This document shows positions 35,207 to 48,048 of a stretch of 64,000 nucleotides of DNA, piece by piece. Location of the stretch: assembly GCA_947044405.1 (NCBI GenBank), contig CAMRHE010000504.1:483001-547000 (forward strand), read 5' to 3'. The stretch's first letter is position 1. Every line of letters begins with the position of its first letter. The stretch comes from Leptodactylus fallax (Eukaryota > Chordata > Amphibia > Anura > Leptodactylidae). The translations under genes and the position numbers were made by a program. The notes below the pieces were generated by a model that saw only the letters and a program-made list of their open reading frames with translations, was not told the DNA's origin and did not search any database.

Positions 35207-36306
35207 CACACCCAACCTAGATGAGTGTGCATGTGTTCTTAATATAGAGAGGGTAGTAAGTTGCCACTGCTGTTTTTGTAGCCATTTTTTTGTATCATGC
35301 AACTTTTTTAATTGCATTTATGTCACTAATTATATTCATTAGTAACTCATTTATGTAACTTTGGGTTACTGTCCCTTTAAGAACTTCCGTATTTAAGATC
35401 TGAATCGTGATTCAGTCCCGATTTCTGCCAATCTCCGTCTCTTCTCAATCACCGCCTTCTCCTTTCTGGCAGATAAGTCACAAGAGGCTGACTGTCTTCT
35501 TCTGTCTATGGGAGGGGGCGGGGGGCGATTTATCCCTTTAATCTGTATGATAATCATCTGGATTTAACCCCCTGTGGTGCAGGCGGACATGGCCATGCGA
35601 TGATGACTTTGGCGCTTCTCCGTGCACATCTCCCGGCAGCTCCAGAAGGGTCATAGACGGAGATTGAAATAAAATCTTTCTCTCTCCCATTCACCTGTCA
35701 TTCTTCATGTCACTGAATGGACATGAGCTCAGAGCAAAGCAAAAGAAAAGAGATTAAAAGGTTAAGATCGGATTACCGGGTCAGCGAAGAAATACGACAG
35801 AGCCAACAATATCACTTCATCACTGGCGCACTGGCACGGAGGGGCCCGCATAATATTCTGCAACGTGCAAAAAAGTCTAACACTGCTCATTACTGCATGG
35901 GGTGGGGGCAAAGTCAGCGAAGGTTACTCCGCCTGTCAATGCCCAGCGAGGATTGTACGGAGGGAATAAGCTGCACAAGGGCTTTTCTAGCCATCAAAAA
36001 TGACATTTTCTGCTTTTCAGATTAAACTTTAATAATCCTAATGCCTAGTTTCACTGATACGGGTTTATGCTCTAGTCACATCCCAAGCTGCAGTCAGAAT
36101 TCTAAAGCAGTGGTTCGCATTACATAACTTTTCTTGTGCTATGACCACTTTCTCCAAGAAATAGCAGGAGCTTGGAAGACATTTTGAAAGCTTACCCCCC
36201 ATGCTCTCACCCCACCCCAAAGAATAAACTTTTACCAGCTTAATGTGAAGACATATAGTGTAATAATATGGGATGTCTTGTTACCCCAAGCCATTAATTC
36301 AGTCAG
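35207..36306. other. Single-copy DNA, no gene seen
   Basis: AT-rich at 35270-35370, then mixed. The frame 35717-36025 has no recognisable domain. No repeat beyond short T runs. Confidence 0.4.
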
Positions 36307-37303
36307 AGCCCCAGACCGGACCTCTAGATAAGCAAACCCCCAACATTACTCCAAAATTATTTACATCCCGGAGGCCAGATGTCTTAAGTTATCAGACCCC
36401 AAAATTATAAAATCATAGAAGAGATGGCGAAAATAAGTCAAACCCCAGACCAGACCCCAAAATGTTTAGACTTCAGACCCATAAATTATCAGACCCCTAT
36501 AAAATCTGAACTGATCCCTAAATTACGAGACCCGATTACTAAGCAAAAAGAGCCCAGAGCAAACCTCAGAAATTATATATACCCCAAAAAACAGATCCAT
36601 ACATTTATAAGACCACAGAACAGGTGCCGAAATTAATTCAATCCCAAAACCAGACCCCAAATTTATCAGACCCCAGACCCATACCTTATTAAACTATATA
36701 GCAGACCCCAGAAGTTTTAGAACCCAGACCACACCCTTAAATTTAATACCCCAGACCTCTAGGTTATCGGACCCCTGTATTATTAGACCCCATACCAAAC
36801 CCCTAAATTTTCAGATCCCAGACCAAACCCCTATATAATGAAACCACTGGCCTCAGACCCTCCTATAATCAGACCCGACCCCTAAATTATCAGACCCCAG
36901 GCCAGACTCACTATAATCAGATCCCAAACCTGACCCTTACATTTTTAGACCAGAGACCCTACTTCAAAATTATCAGACCCCAGACCAGATGTCTAAATTC
37001 ATTCTAACACCAGACCAAGCCCCTAAATGTCAGACCCCAGACATCTAATATATCAAAAACCTTAAAAAGACCTCTACGTTATCAGACCCTATATCTTTAG
37101 ACCCTATAACAGACCCCTGTATTTCACACCCCATGTCAGACTCCAAAATCATTAGACCCCGGACCAGATCCCGAAATTCATTCAAACCCCAGTTTAGACT
37201 TCAACATTTTTAGATCTCTGATCAGGCCCCAAATTTCAGACCCCTAAATTATCAAACCACAGACCAGACCCAAGACCCCTAAATGATCATAGCCCATACC
37301 CGA
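36307..37303 (+). repeat. Degenerate ~28-bp repeat (CAGACCCC...AAATTATCAGA)
   Basis: The core CAGACCCC, CAGACCAGACCCC and TAAATTATCAGACC recurs about 35 times with a variable step close to 28 bp. The copies are strongly diverged, so the array is old. Open frames inside are by-products. Confidence 0.8.
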
Positions 37304-38304
37304 CATAACGCCGCAGCCCCCAGGGGAGCCCCAGATTCCTTTTATGGGGTGACATATGGAAAGAGTGGGGTGGTGAGTATTAGTCAATGCCACGTAATCC
37401 CCTCCAATTCATGTCGTACAAGGTACTAAAGGAGTGATATAATTGAGGCCCCTTTCAGGAGCCGCCTGACACTGGCGCACTCCTGACCACCCATGCAGCC
37501 AGCTTTATAGGAAACCTTTAAGGTAAATTATGGAGTTTCCCTTTAAGATGCTCAACTGCTCTGCTTGGAACATTCTATGTAAATTCTCTCCCCATTCCAA
37601 TATTGTCACTTCGGAGACATCTTAGATTCTGCGCTAATTGCAATGCAGACGCGCGGCACGGAAATTTCCTCTGTGTCCACTTGAAACGGCTGACCTGGCA
37701 CCCCGAATGCCCAGCCATATAACTCAGAATAAGCATATAGGGCTTAATTAGGAATAAGCCGAGAACATTCATAAACTCCTGACACTTCCTAAACTGTGCG
37801 CTCCGGAATGACGCCCAGCTGCGATGTCTGCCAGCCCCACATTAGAAGCTATTACCGGCCGCTCTCCGATGCCCGCAGATCAGCGCAGCGTTTAGGATGT
37901 GAAATGAAACAGTTTGTAGGAAGTGATAACGTTTATGGGATCCACATAAACACTTTACCTGCAGGAGTCCGAGGGACGGCACATGCGCCTCCGCCAGCGG
38001 ATCTCTAATGATGGATCGTATCACTTGGCGTCAGCCCTACTTGGTAATGCCCCCATGGTGACTCTACCTGGGGCAGCTTGGCAACGTCCAGACCATAAAA
38101 CGCAATGATGGATTCTATCCCTGGAAACATTCTGTCACTTTGGAAATGATCCATTTTGTCAACGGGAAGATTTTGTCAATAAATGTAACGGATTGCTGCA
38201 CTGGGCTCCGCCATGGCGCTCTGTTAACCCTTTCAGGGAAAATTGTACATGGCACAACATTATAAAGTAGATGGCTGCAATCCAGATCCATAGAGGCAAA
38301 GGAA
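37304..38304. other. Single-copy DNA, no gene seen
   Basis: 37560-38000 is repeat-free and CpG-containing and might be a conserved element; no exon with splice sites or a known domain is seen. Confidence 0.35.
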
Positions 38305-39446
38305 ATGTACACAGTACCAGCAGAATAGTGAGCGCAGCTCTGGAGTATAATACAGGATGTAACTCAGGATCAGTACAGGATAAGTAATGTAATGTATGTA
38401 CACAGTGACTGTACCAGCAGAATAGTGAGCGCAGCTCTGGAGTATAATCCAGGATGTAACTCAGGATCAGTACAGGATAAGTAATGTAATGTATGTACAC
38501 AGTGACTGTACCAGCAGAATAGTGAGTGCAGCTCTGGAGTATAATACAGGATGTAACTCAGGATCAGTACAGGATAAGTAATGTAATGTATGTACACAGT
38601 GACTGCACCAGCAGAATAGGGAGCGCAGCTCTGGAGTATAATACAGGATGTAACTCAGGATCAGTACAGGATAAGTAATGTAATATATGTACACAGTGAC
38701 TGCACCAGCAGAATAGTGAGCGCAGCTCTGGAGTATAATACAGGATATAACTCAGGATCAGTACAGGATAAGTAATGTAATGTATGTACACAGTGACTGT
38801 ACCAGCAGAATAGTGAGCGCAGCTCTGGAGTATAATACAGGATAAGTAATGTAATGTATGTACACAGTGACTGTACCAGCAGAATAGTGAGTGCAGCTCT
38901 GGAGTATAATACAGGATAAGTAATGTAATGTATGTACACAGTGACTGCACCAGCAGAATAGTGAGTGCAGCTCTGGAGTATACTACAGGATGTAACCCAG
39001 GACCAGAACAGAAAAAAATACTGGAATGTATGTACACAGTGACTGACCAGCAGAAAGGGGCGCGCCCGGGGGATACCAGGATGTAACTCAACACAGGATC
39101 AGTAAGTAATGTATGTACACAGTGACTGCACCAGCAGAAGAGTGAGCGCAGCTCTGGAGTAAAAAAAGGAAAAACCACCCTACAGGATAAGTAATGTAAT
39201 GTATGTACACAGTGACTGTACCAGCAGAATAGTGAGCGCAGCTCTGGAGTATAATACAGGATGTAACTCAGGATCAGTACAGGATAAGTAATGTAATGTA
39301 TGTACACAGTGACTGTACCAGCAGAATAGTGAGTGCAGCTCTGGAGTATAATACAGGCCAGGATGTAAACAACTCAGGATCAGTACAGGATAAGTAATGT
39401 AATGTATGTACACAGTGACTGTACCAGCAGAATAGTGAGTGCAGCT
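38305..39446 (+). repeat. 97-bp satellite, locus 2 (~12 copies), partly scrambled
   Basis: Same unit and orientation as 7576-12705, about 26 kb away. It also contains 74-bp units lacking the 23-bp piece (near 38836 and 38910). The part from about 38985 to 39180 is abnormal: units are shortened, with odd G/C- and A-rich insertions (for example GGGGCGCGCCCGGGGG near 39056 and a run of seven A near 39164). Regular units resume at 39181. Confidence 0.95.
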
Positions 39447-41904
39447 CCGAAGTAAGACACTAAACAGGAAAATGGGGACAGACCTTCTCAGTCTTAGGGA
39501 GTTTTGATTGCGGAGTCCTAGTACACGGCATCATGGTGTCATGTCTATATGATATATTTATGCATGTTTTACATTCTGCTGTTTTTTGCTCCTTTGTTCC
39601 AGTTTTGCATGGTTTTACCCTGTGACTGGTTTTGCACAGCTGCAGTCTGAGAACAGATATCTCAGGGAGACAGTGCTGTGATTTATACATTTGTGAGGGC
39701 CCATTCAATGCCCTGATGTGGGTAAAGTAAGGGTTAAGGGCCCGGCCTGGGAATAATGTAAGTACTGTGTGATGTAACCAGACCTGCCTGAGCTTTACCT
39801 TTGGCTGACACAGCAGCGGGGAGATCTGAGCACCTCGATCCCGACTCCCCGGGGGACAATGGATCGTGTTCTTCTACATCAGACTCTCACAGAATCAATC
39901 ACAGATGCGGCTGATATCAGAGCTCGGTGTTCCCACCATATCAACCATCTCTGTGGACTCTGCAAAATGTATTTTATTTTTACTTTTTTATTTTTAACAT
40001 TTTACCTTGATGGGGATTTTTATAGGAATTTACCAAAAATGTAATTTTTTGGTAGGGCATTTACACCAACTATACCATTGTTTGCCTTGGCAGGAACCAG
40101 ATATTTGCAAAAATGTAATTTTTCTTTTTTGCATGATAGCTATTCAAGTGGGTGAGTTCCCTGATATATGGCATTCATGTGTCAGTTCCCCTTTAAATTC
40201 TGCATCTCCTGTTGTATAGGTCTTAGTTGTGACCCCAGCTTGTTACATTGTATTCCTGCCCTGTCCTCTGCCCATGTGGGCGAGCCATCTCCTGCTAATG
40301 GACCATCTATCATGTGACACTTTGGCCACATTTCACTAAGTGGTTGTCATATCTCATCTTAGGTGACCAAGTGTAAAAACCATGGTAATCTCATCTGTAC
40401 GAGTGCGAGTGATAATAGCGAGCCCCCCCCGGAGTGACCGCCTCCTGCGCCGCTTTAATGCAGCTTAATATTTCATTGCTTTGGAGAATACAATGTTGCA
40501 ATCATCCGTGTAAATAGTCAGAGCTGCATTATTTATGGACAATATTGGCGGACACAGCATAGTGCGTGGATATAGCAGAGCTCAGTGTGTATCAGGCATG
40601 TTTGCCATTAAGTACAATTGAAAATATGCCATCTGTAGTTCTCCCTAGAGCTGCAGTTATCTATCTAATACATTATGTCACTATAACATACCATGAAGTA
40701 GTTCAGGGACTTATTCAGCTCTGCTACATCTGTCCATGATCACTTTAATGAATGAATGTATTTTACCATCTTACACAGACTTGCTCCATTTATCTCCAAT
40801 GATTCGGACTATCCCAAAATCTGAATTAAAAGGTTACAGATGTAGCAGAGCCGAATAAGGGTTTATACTGTTTATTTTATTTGACAAACTCATCTTACTA
40901 CTTTGGTTCTAGTAAATGGGGTTTCTCTTTTCAGCATTACTATGAAAAAAACTCAAAACATAACCAAAAACATCACACTGACCAATAGATTTGCAAAGCT
41001 TATGTGTTACTTCCTGTCTTAGACTCCAGTCACCACCACAGCTGCATTGACAGTTTGGCTGACTTATCGGTAGGTCATCGTTTGCAGGACCTGACACCTC
41101 GCTGCTGCCCCTGCTGGTTCATTATGGGCTCCTTGCTATTATATGGGGGCTATCCACGTACAATGTGGAGCTGAAATGGTGGAAGATATCACATGGGATC
41201 AGCAGGTCAGATATAGCAGAGCTGAATGTGTCATTCAATTGAGTGGAGATATTGGAGTGGGATCATCTGCGGTCTTGTGGTAAACCAAAGAGTCAAATGA
41301 CCACCCCAGCTCTGCTACATCATTGTAGAAATGCTTCCCCACACTCTTTGCAGCCTATAGATTAGTTTTGTGTCAGTGCACTCTGACTCTGGTCCTGTTC
41401 CTTATCCTGCGCTCACATATGGTGCTCGGTGGGATTTGCAGTGTACTCGGGAGCTCGGCGATATCTTGCTTCCCTCGAAACTCATTTGCTGAATAAAAGA
41501 TGCAGAGACTTCGGGCCATTTACATCCAGAAAACCTTTCTTCCAATTACTTGCATGTGGCTGCTCTGCCCTGTGATGCGTCTCGTCGGGAGCTTGCGTGA
41601 TTTCTTTAAGTAAGGACCCTGCGCTAATGGCGTCCAGGAAGCCGACCGGCTGTAGATTGGCTATCAATTATTAACATCGTACTTGATTGCTTTCGAGAGG
41701 GAACCAACTTTAACCCCATAAATGCTGGATGCAAGTGATTAAAGTCATACGATTCTGCGACTTTGACCACTGTATGACACCATGGGGGTTTAAACTTTAT
41801 GACTAGGTCTATGGAGCAACAAGTGGAAGAGGGGCAATTGGGCATCCAAGATTGTTTTGACCCCATAGGGCCAATGTTACATAATTACATAGCAATGGTT
41901 ATTA
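39447..41904. other. Single-copy DNA with old repeat traces
   Basis: The motif GTAGCAGAGC or its complement GCTCTGCTAC recurs at about 40574, 40719, 40841, 41217 and 41306 in both orientations, so 40560-41340 holds worn copies of one palindromic family. T-rich text lies at 39968-40015. No gene supported. Confidence 0.4.
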
Positions 41905-44130
41905 ATGTCCTGTCTTGTGTTGAGATATGAATGATTCTTTCGGTTGTCTCTTTGCTGTTCCTTATCTTTTTTGTTCCCCTTCTCCATAATTGTCTTCTCC
42001 ATTGGTCTGGGTCCTCAAGTGAAGAATAACATAAAACGTTAGGTCCAACTTCATCTGGACCTGTCTTGTGTTGAGAATCCAAGACTTCAAGTGGAAAGTT
42101 CAGCTTTATCATTTTCATCTTGAAGGCCACATTTGTTTCTCTTCTTTACTGCCAAGGACTTGCCAACACCGGTGGTATCAAGTCTAAGCAACACTATGGC
42201 TCCAACAAGACTATTGATTCTTCAGAATGTTCTGTGCTTTTGTTTGGGTCTTCATGATCCCAGAGGTTGTCACCATCCATCTTACTTTTCTTGTTCCTCT
42301 GCCTCTTTCTTGTCTCTCCATTATTGTCTTCTTCAATAAGTATATGATGACGTTTCATTCTGGTTAGTCTGGTCAGATGTACGTTGAGGGAAAACTTCAA
42401 GTTGGTCTACTTGAAGTTCTATCCTTGCTGTCCACAAATTTTGCCAGCTAGTCAATGCCAACACCAGAGGTCAACAGAGTCCATACTTTGGGTTCAAGAT
42501 CATAACTGTTTGTGTCTTGTGTTGGGATTTCCAGGCTTCACGTCTTTGTGTTTTTTTTGTGGCTGTCTTCATCCATCTTGTTTCTATTGTCATCCTTCCT
42601 CATAACTGTCTTCTCTCATCAGTATAAGATAAAGCTTCTCATCATTGAGCTTTAAGTGAAAGGTTCAGATTGATCTGATAAAGGATTTAGGTGAATGTTT
42701 TTCTTTCTGGCCGATGACTTTACCAAGTTTATGCCAACACCCAAGATCTTAGTAAATGTCTAGTTATTTGTTCACTAATTTTTCGTTGTTTCTGATGACC
42801 TCATAGGATTAATGTTATTCCAGAAGACCCTTTCTTATGTTCTGGAGTCTTCAAGATTCTCAAGTTCATCTTTGTGATTAATGTGGTTGTCTCTATCCAT
42901 CTAATTTGATGTCTTTCCTCAGTTGGCTCGCTCAATAAGCTGGATATCTTTATGTCCAGTATAAGATGAAGCATCAATATGGTTACTTGAGCACAAGGTT
43001 CATCTTGATCTTGTACAGGATCTTTTGGAATGTTTTGTTTACTGTCCATGAATTTCTCTTTTCTATGCCAACATCAGAGGTGAAAGAAAGGCTAATACAT
43101 TCCTTACCCTACTTCTTCAATGTCCAGATTTTGATTCATAATCTTTTCCATGTGTCTCACGTCTCCTATGGGACAAATGTTCCTTTAGAATGTTCTGTTT
43201 TGTGTTGAAGTTTTCATTTTTCCGATGGTTGTCTTCACTAAATAGTTTCTATACCTTTTGTTACTTTCTCATTTTATGCATAATTGTCTTCTATACCTCG
43301 ATGAGTGTTCTGGTTACGTGAGCTTCAAGGGGAAGACCTTGCTTGATCTGGTTGTGTCTTGCGTTCTAGTCTTCAGTCTTTATGTCTTCATGAATCGTGT
43401 GGTTGTCTCCATCCATCTGCATCTCCTTTTATTCCTTTGTCTTCTCCTTAGGGCTGTATCTTCTCAAAATATGTCCAGCATAAGATGAGACTTTAGTCTG
43501 GTTACTTGAGTGTCAAGAAGAAGGCGCATCTTGATCTGATTCTGTCTTGACTTGAGGTCTTCAGGGTTTATGGCTTCATGATTCTTGTGGTTGTCTCCAT
43601 CCATCTTCATTGTCTTCTAATTCTTTCCTCATAATTGTCTTCTCCTTTGGGCTAGATCTTCTCAACATATTTCCTGTATAAGATGAGACTTAAATCTAGT
43701 TACTTGAACATCACGGGGAAGCTCCAGCTTCATCCGGTCCTACCTTGAGTTGAGATCCTCAGGCTTTATATCTTCAGGATCCTTGTTGTTGATTCCATCC
43801 ATATTGATCTTCTTTGATTTCATTCCTCATAACTGACTTCTCCATTGGGTTAGATCTTCTCAACATATTTCCTATATAAGATGAGACTTAAGTCTGGTTA
43901 TTTGAGCAACAATTGGAAGCTCCAGCTTCATCTGGTCTTGTCTTGAGTTGAGGTTTTCAGGCATTATATCTTCAGGATCCTTGTGGTTGACTCTAACCCT
44001 ATTCATCTTCTTTGATTTTGTTCCTCATAGTTGATATTTCCTTTGGCCTAGATTTCACAATATTTCCAGTATATGAAGAGGCTTAAGTCTGGTTCCTTGA
44101 GTGTCAAGTAGTAGGTCCAGCTTGATCTGG
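41905..44130 (+). repeat. Old complex tandem repeat, ~190- and ~320-bp units
   Basis: A pyrimidine-rich landmark (CTTGTGTTGAG or CTTGAGTTGAG-like, then TCTTCAGG or TTCATGAT, then GTGGTTGTCTCCATCCATCT) recurs at about 41910, 42228, 42513, 42832, 43195, 43355, 43548, 43745 and 43932. The later steps are 187-197 bp; the earlier ones 285-363 bp and contain an additional segment with ATGCCAACACCAGAGGT (near 42457, 42733 and 43066). So long units with an extra ~130 bp precede short units without it. The copies are clearly diverged. Open frames here are incidental. Confidence 0.75.
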
Positions 44131-44997
44131 TCCAGTGGTCTAAGGCGAAGCCAAATATCACTGGAATCAATACAGTACATTTTTGTCCTATTGCCCAGCT
44201 TTAGGTTGAAGATCTTTAATTGCTCCATCAAATACACTATAGAAATGTAGCAGGCTCCTCTGGTCATTAGACTCAACACATCCGATACAATAGGAGGGAC
44301 TTTGTCATTTTGCACAGAACATCGAAGCGCGATAATGTTTCTATTGCTATAGGTGGTCTTATATAGGACTGCTGTAAATCAAATCCTTTGGTACAACTTA
44401 TCAAATTCATTTCTGTTCCATCAGTCGATAATGAGGGGCACTGAAGACCCGGCTCTATATAACAGTAATAACTGTAATAATAATAGCCATAATAATACAA
44501 GGAACAATACAAAGTGCTGTAAGTCCTAAACTGCAGAGTTTTCTTCTCCCCACGACATCCAAAATTTCCTCTGAAGATTTCAGAATAGATCTGAGACATC
44601 ATCCAGTAATTACTGAGCGCACAACCATCAGATCAGCCTCTCCGCGGCGAGCTCGCTAACAAAAGGGAATTATCCCCAGGAAGCGGAAAGTCTGGAGCGC
44701 TGCACATCCCAGCCTCATGTAACGCAGGCGCTGACGCTGGATTTCAGGCCTCAGATGGAGTGTCAGGGCTTAGGGCTGATTACAGAAGCGGCAAATTACA
44801 CATAATCCATTCAGTGCTGGGTAAGGGGCCTAATAAGACCAAGCACCATGTACACCCCAACCCCCGGCGACCAGGAGGAACTGCCTTATTATACTCACCT
44901 ATTACACCTGGGGAAGATTCCATATCAGATTTACATTATCCGGATATAATCAGTTTACATTGTCATTCATGTGTCCTCTGGTAGAGCTTCATATGTT
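44131..44997. other. Single-copy DNA, no gene seen
   Basis: No exon recognised. 44600-44980 has CpG-bearing unique text. Immediately left of the GATA-type array. Confidence 0.4.
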
Positions 44998-45023
44998 CTA
45001 TCTATCTATCTAATATCTATCTC

Positions 45024-45057
<34 letters not shown>

Positions 45058-45073
45058 CATATCTATCTATCTC

Positions 45074-45147
<74 letters not shown>

Positions 45148-45215
45148 CCATATCTATCTATCCCATATCTATCTATCTCATATCTATCTATCTATCTCAT
45201 ATCTATCTATCTATC

Positions 45216-45250
<35 letters not shown>

Positions 45251-45282
45251 CTCATCTATCTATCTATCTATCTATCTATCTA

Positions 45283-45319
<37 letters not shown>

Positions 45320-45384
45320 CATATCTATCTATCTAATAGCTATCTATCTATCTATCTCATATCTATCTCCTATATATCTATCTA
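44998..45384 (-). repeat. GATA microsatellite, array 3 (inverted)
   Basis: CTAT runs with CTCATATCTAT interruptions, the reverse complement of arrays 1 and 2. It lacks the AATGGATTGAT variant of array 2. Followed by about 73 bp of non-repeat DNA before array 4. Confidence 0.97.
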
Positions 45385-45457
45385 ATGCAAAAATGGACAT
45401 CAAATGGGTGAAGATTTATTCCATTGCAACGTTTCGGTCCTAGATATGGAAGACCTT

Positions 45458-45482
45458 TCTCATATCTATCTTTCTATTTCAC

Positions 45483-45522
<40 letters not shown>

Positions 45523-45972
45523 CTCTCATATCTATCTATCTATCTATCTCATATCTATCTATCTCATATCTATCTATCTATCTCATATCTATCTCTCTCA
45601 TATCTATCTATCTATCTCATATCTATCTATCTTCTATCTATCTCATATCTATCTATCTCATATCTATCTCATATCTATATATCTCATATCTATCTATCTA
45701 TCTATCTATCTATCTCATATCTATCTATCTATCTATCTATCTCATATCTATCTATCTCATATCTATCTATCTATCTATCTATCTATGTATCTATCTCATA
45801 TCTATCTATCTATCTATCTATCTCTCATATCTATCTCATATCTATCTCATATCTATCTATCTCATATCTATCTATCTCATATCTATCTATCTCTCATATC
45901 TATCTCATATCTATCTATCTCATATCTATCTATCTCATATCTATCTATCTATCTACCTACCTACCTTCTACC
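45458..45972 (-). repeat. GATA microsatellite, array 4 (inverted)
   Basis: Same composition as array 3, with frequent CTCATATCTATCT modules, ending in CTACCTACCTACC. Open frames reading Ile-Tyr-Leu-Ser are artefacts. Confidence 0.97.
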
Positions 45973-46457
45973 TCTTTTACAGTCATGTGCAATAGTTTTT
46001 GGTGACAACATTTTTGTAGCTGCAAGAAAAGATAAAAATAACTTTTCCATCTCCTCGCAGGTCACATGACGCAGACACAATGGCTGCTCTGCGATACTTT
46101 GTAAATTCTGTGTTATTGCTTTGCTCCTGCGATGCCCGCACTTATATTATGTTACAAAGTCTTCGGGGAGGAGGATTAATTCTGACGGAAATTATTTTTA
46201 CAGTCCTGAACCCCTGATGATTCTGTAGATGAATAATATCTTAAATATTTGGTTAAATTAACCCTTTCACTGTATTTATAACCTGGTAATATATGTGCCC
46301 AGGTCTGGAAATATTTGAGGACCAGGATTAGAATATTCTTCATGCTGAGTGCTAGAATATATAATAACCTTCATCTTATCGTAGAAGGAGTTGCTTCACT
46401 TTCCATACAGATAGGGGAAGCCAAACCTGCCCCTCACCCATGCCCTGCTTGGAGCTG

Positions 46458-46471
46458 CCACTAGGGGGAGC
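46458..46471 (+). promoter_or_regulatory. CTCF-like core motif (candidate)
   Basis: CCACTAGGGGGAGC matches the CTCF core consensus at 13 of 14 positions. About 330 bp from a second, opposite-facing site at 46787-46806. Confidence 0.25.
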
Positions 46472-46786
46472 ATAGAAGGCTACTGCATGCTAGTGCATTA
46501 TAGAACATACTTGACCGTTACAATGGCTTTCAGGATAATCTGCCAGGTGTGTGTAGATGTACTTGAGGTATAAAGATATTTCAATATTATATGACTTATA
46601 TTTTAGCAGTTTTCCCCTTTGTAGTTCTCTCTGAGCTGGTGCATAAAGACTAGCTGCCATGATGTCTCCCATAGACAGCACATGGAGAAAACAGGAGACT
46701 CTGCTTCATAACTCTCTCTCACTTATGGCTGACATTATAGAAAAGTGATGACCACATAATATTAACACTGTATGCCATCAGCTCCT

Positions 46787-46806
46787 GAGCTCCCTCTAGT
46801 GGTGGC
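46787..46806 (-). promoter_or_regulatory. Lone 20-bp match to the 80-bp satellite, CTCF-like
   Basis: GAGCTCCCTCTAGTGGTGGC is identical to the first 20 bases of half-unit A of the satellite at 750-1692, 45 kb away, and its reverse complement holds the same CTCF-like core. The similarity does not clearly continue beyond it, so it is a shared short module or the remnant of a dispersed parent element. Confidence 0.4.
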
Positions 46807-47826
46807 ATATAGACTTTTTCATTTTAATCTATGGCTATGCAAAATGTATTTCTGACCACAAAATAAAATGAAAAAATCAGCCTGATAAATGACGTTTTAG
46901 ACTCTGATATACCATGTATGATGATATATGTCATGGACAGAAGTGTTACTAACTGTTACAATGTGGAAACCATACTGTAACGTGACATCTTTACCCAGTC
47001 ACTCCAATAGAAAGGCTATAAGAAACCAGAGATAAGTCCAGGCCATTGGGCCTGTCCATAAAGGAGTCAATGAATTAACAGGGAAAAAACAATCTACGGG
47101 CAGGTGGGAAAGTCATGACAAAGAGGAGAAAGTCTGACCTGATGAAAATTTCACTTTAGAGAAATGGCCTTTCCTGTGTTACCTCGGCAAATAGCCCATC
47201 CATCAGCATTGGTCGGAGGAGCTGTCAGAGCGCTCTGAGCACACCGCGAGCCGGCCGCATCCCTTGTTTTATAGAACTCCACACGAAGGTGAAGGAGATG
47301 GCGATATTTCTAAATGTGAGAGGTCTGATGAGTTAAGAGGCGAGATACAAATCCTGAAGCCAGGACATTATCTCTGAGCCCGGGAAGCGACCTCCACTGG
47401 ACATCGCTATACCCAGTATACAGCGCGTGAAATATACTGAGCCTGAGTCCACCAAGACCGTAACTCTATAGAGATGGAGGTGACGAGAAGTAATGGAGGT
47501 CAAAGTCATTCATTCTGGTTTATATCAACTTAACGTGTAAAAGTATTAACACCCCAAACCAGACCAAAGAGATAATAAAAATGCAAATCCATTGACTATA
47601 TCATTATCACTAGTGCAAGAAGCATATAACTATGATAATAGCGCCCCCTAGGAACAAAAATATCTTGTAAATACTGTAAAAGTGTCTATGTACAAAAATA
47701 TAGAGTAACTGTAATACTGCCTTCTACATACAAGAATATACCTGCTATACAATACCCCCAATGTACCAGCCTATCACTACAGTACAGTGTAATCCTGCTG
47801 GCCCGATACTTTGTCTCAGTCTATAG

Positions 47827-48040
47827 TAGAGATGGGCAAATTGGTTTGTAACAAATCGGATTCAACCTGAATATTCCAAAAGTTTTAGGTTCATCCTGAA
47901 TCCGAAACTGAGCACCATGACGTCATGAAGAGACCCCAGAGTGTTATAATTCCAGTTCCATCTGAAATTATTCTACCCAAAGCTAATCTTTGGGCCGAAC
48001 AATCCGAACATGAACCAAAATAAATCTCTCTCCATCCTTA
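47827..48040. mobile_element. hAT-like non-autonomous element, 214 bp
   Basis: A perfect 8-bp duplication GTCTATAG flanks it (47819-47826, 48041-48048). The ends are TAGAGATGG and CCATCCTTA (inverted). The inside has GGTTCATCC and CCGAACATGAACC-like text related to 19907-20598. No coding capacity. Confidence 0.75.
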
Positions 48041-48048
48041 GTCTATAG

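Larger units (their letters stand above)
45973..47818. other. Single-copy DNA with CTCF-like sites
   Basis: No gene. CTCF-like cores at 46458-46471 and 46787-46806. A single decayed copy of the 35-bp unit, in the inverted orientation, is visible at about 47685-47760. 47160-47420 is unique CpG-bearing text. Confidence 0.4.

Noticed and set aside
44971..46069. Similar Ile-Tyr-Leu-Ser open frames on the plus strand
   Set aside because: Translation of the inverted GATA arrays, as above.
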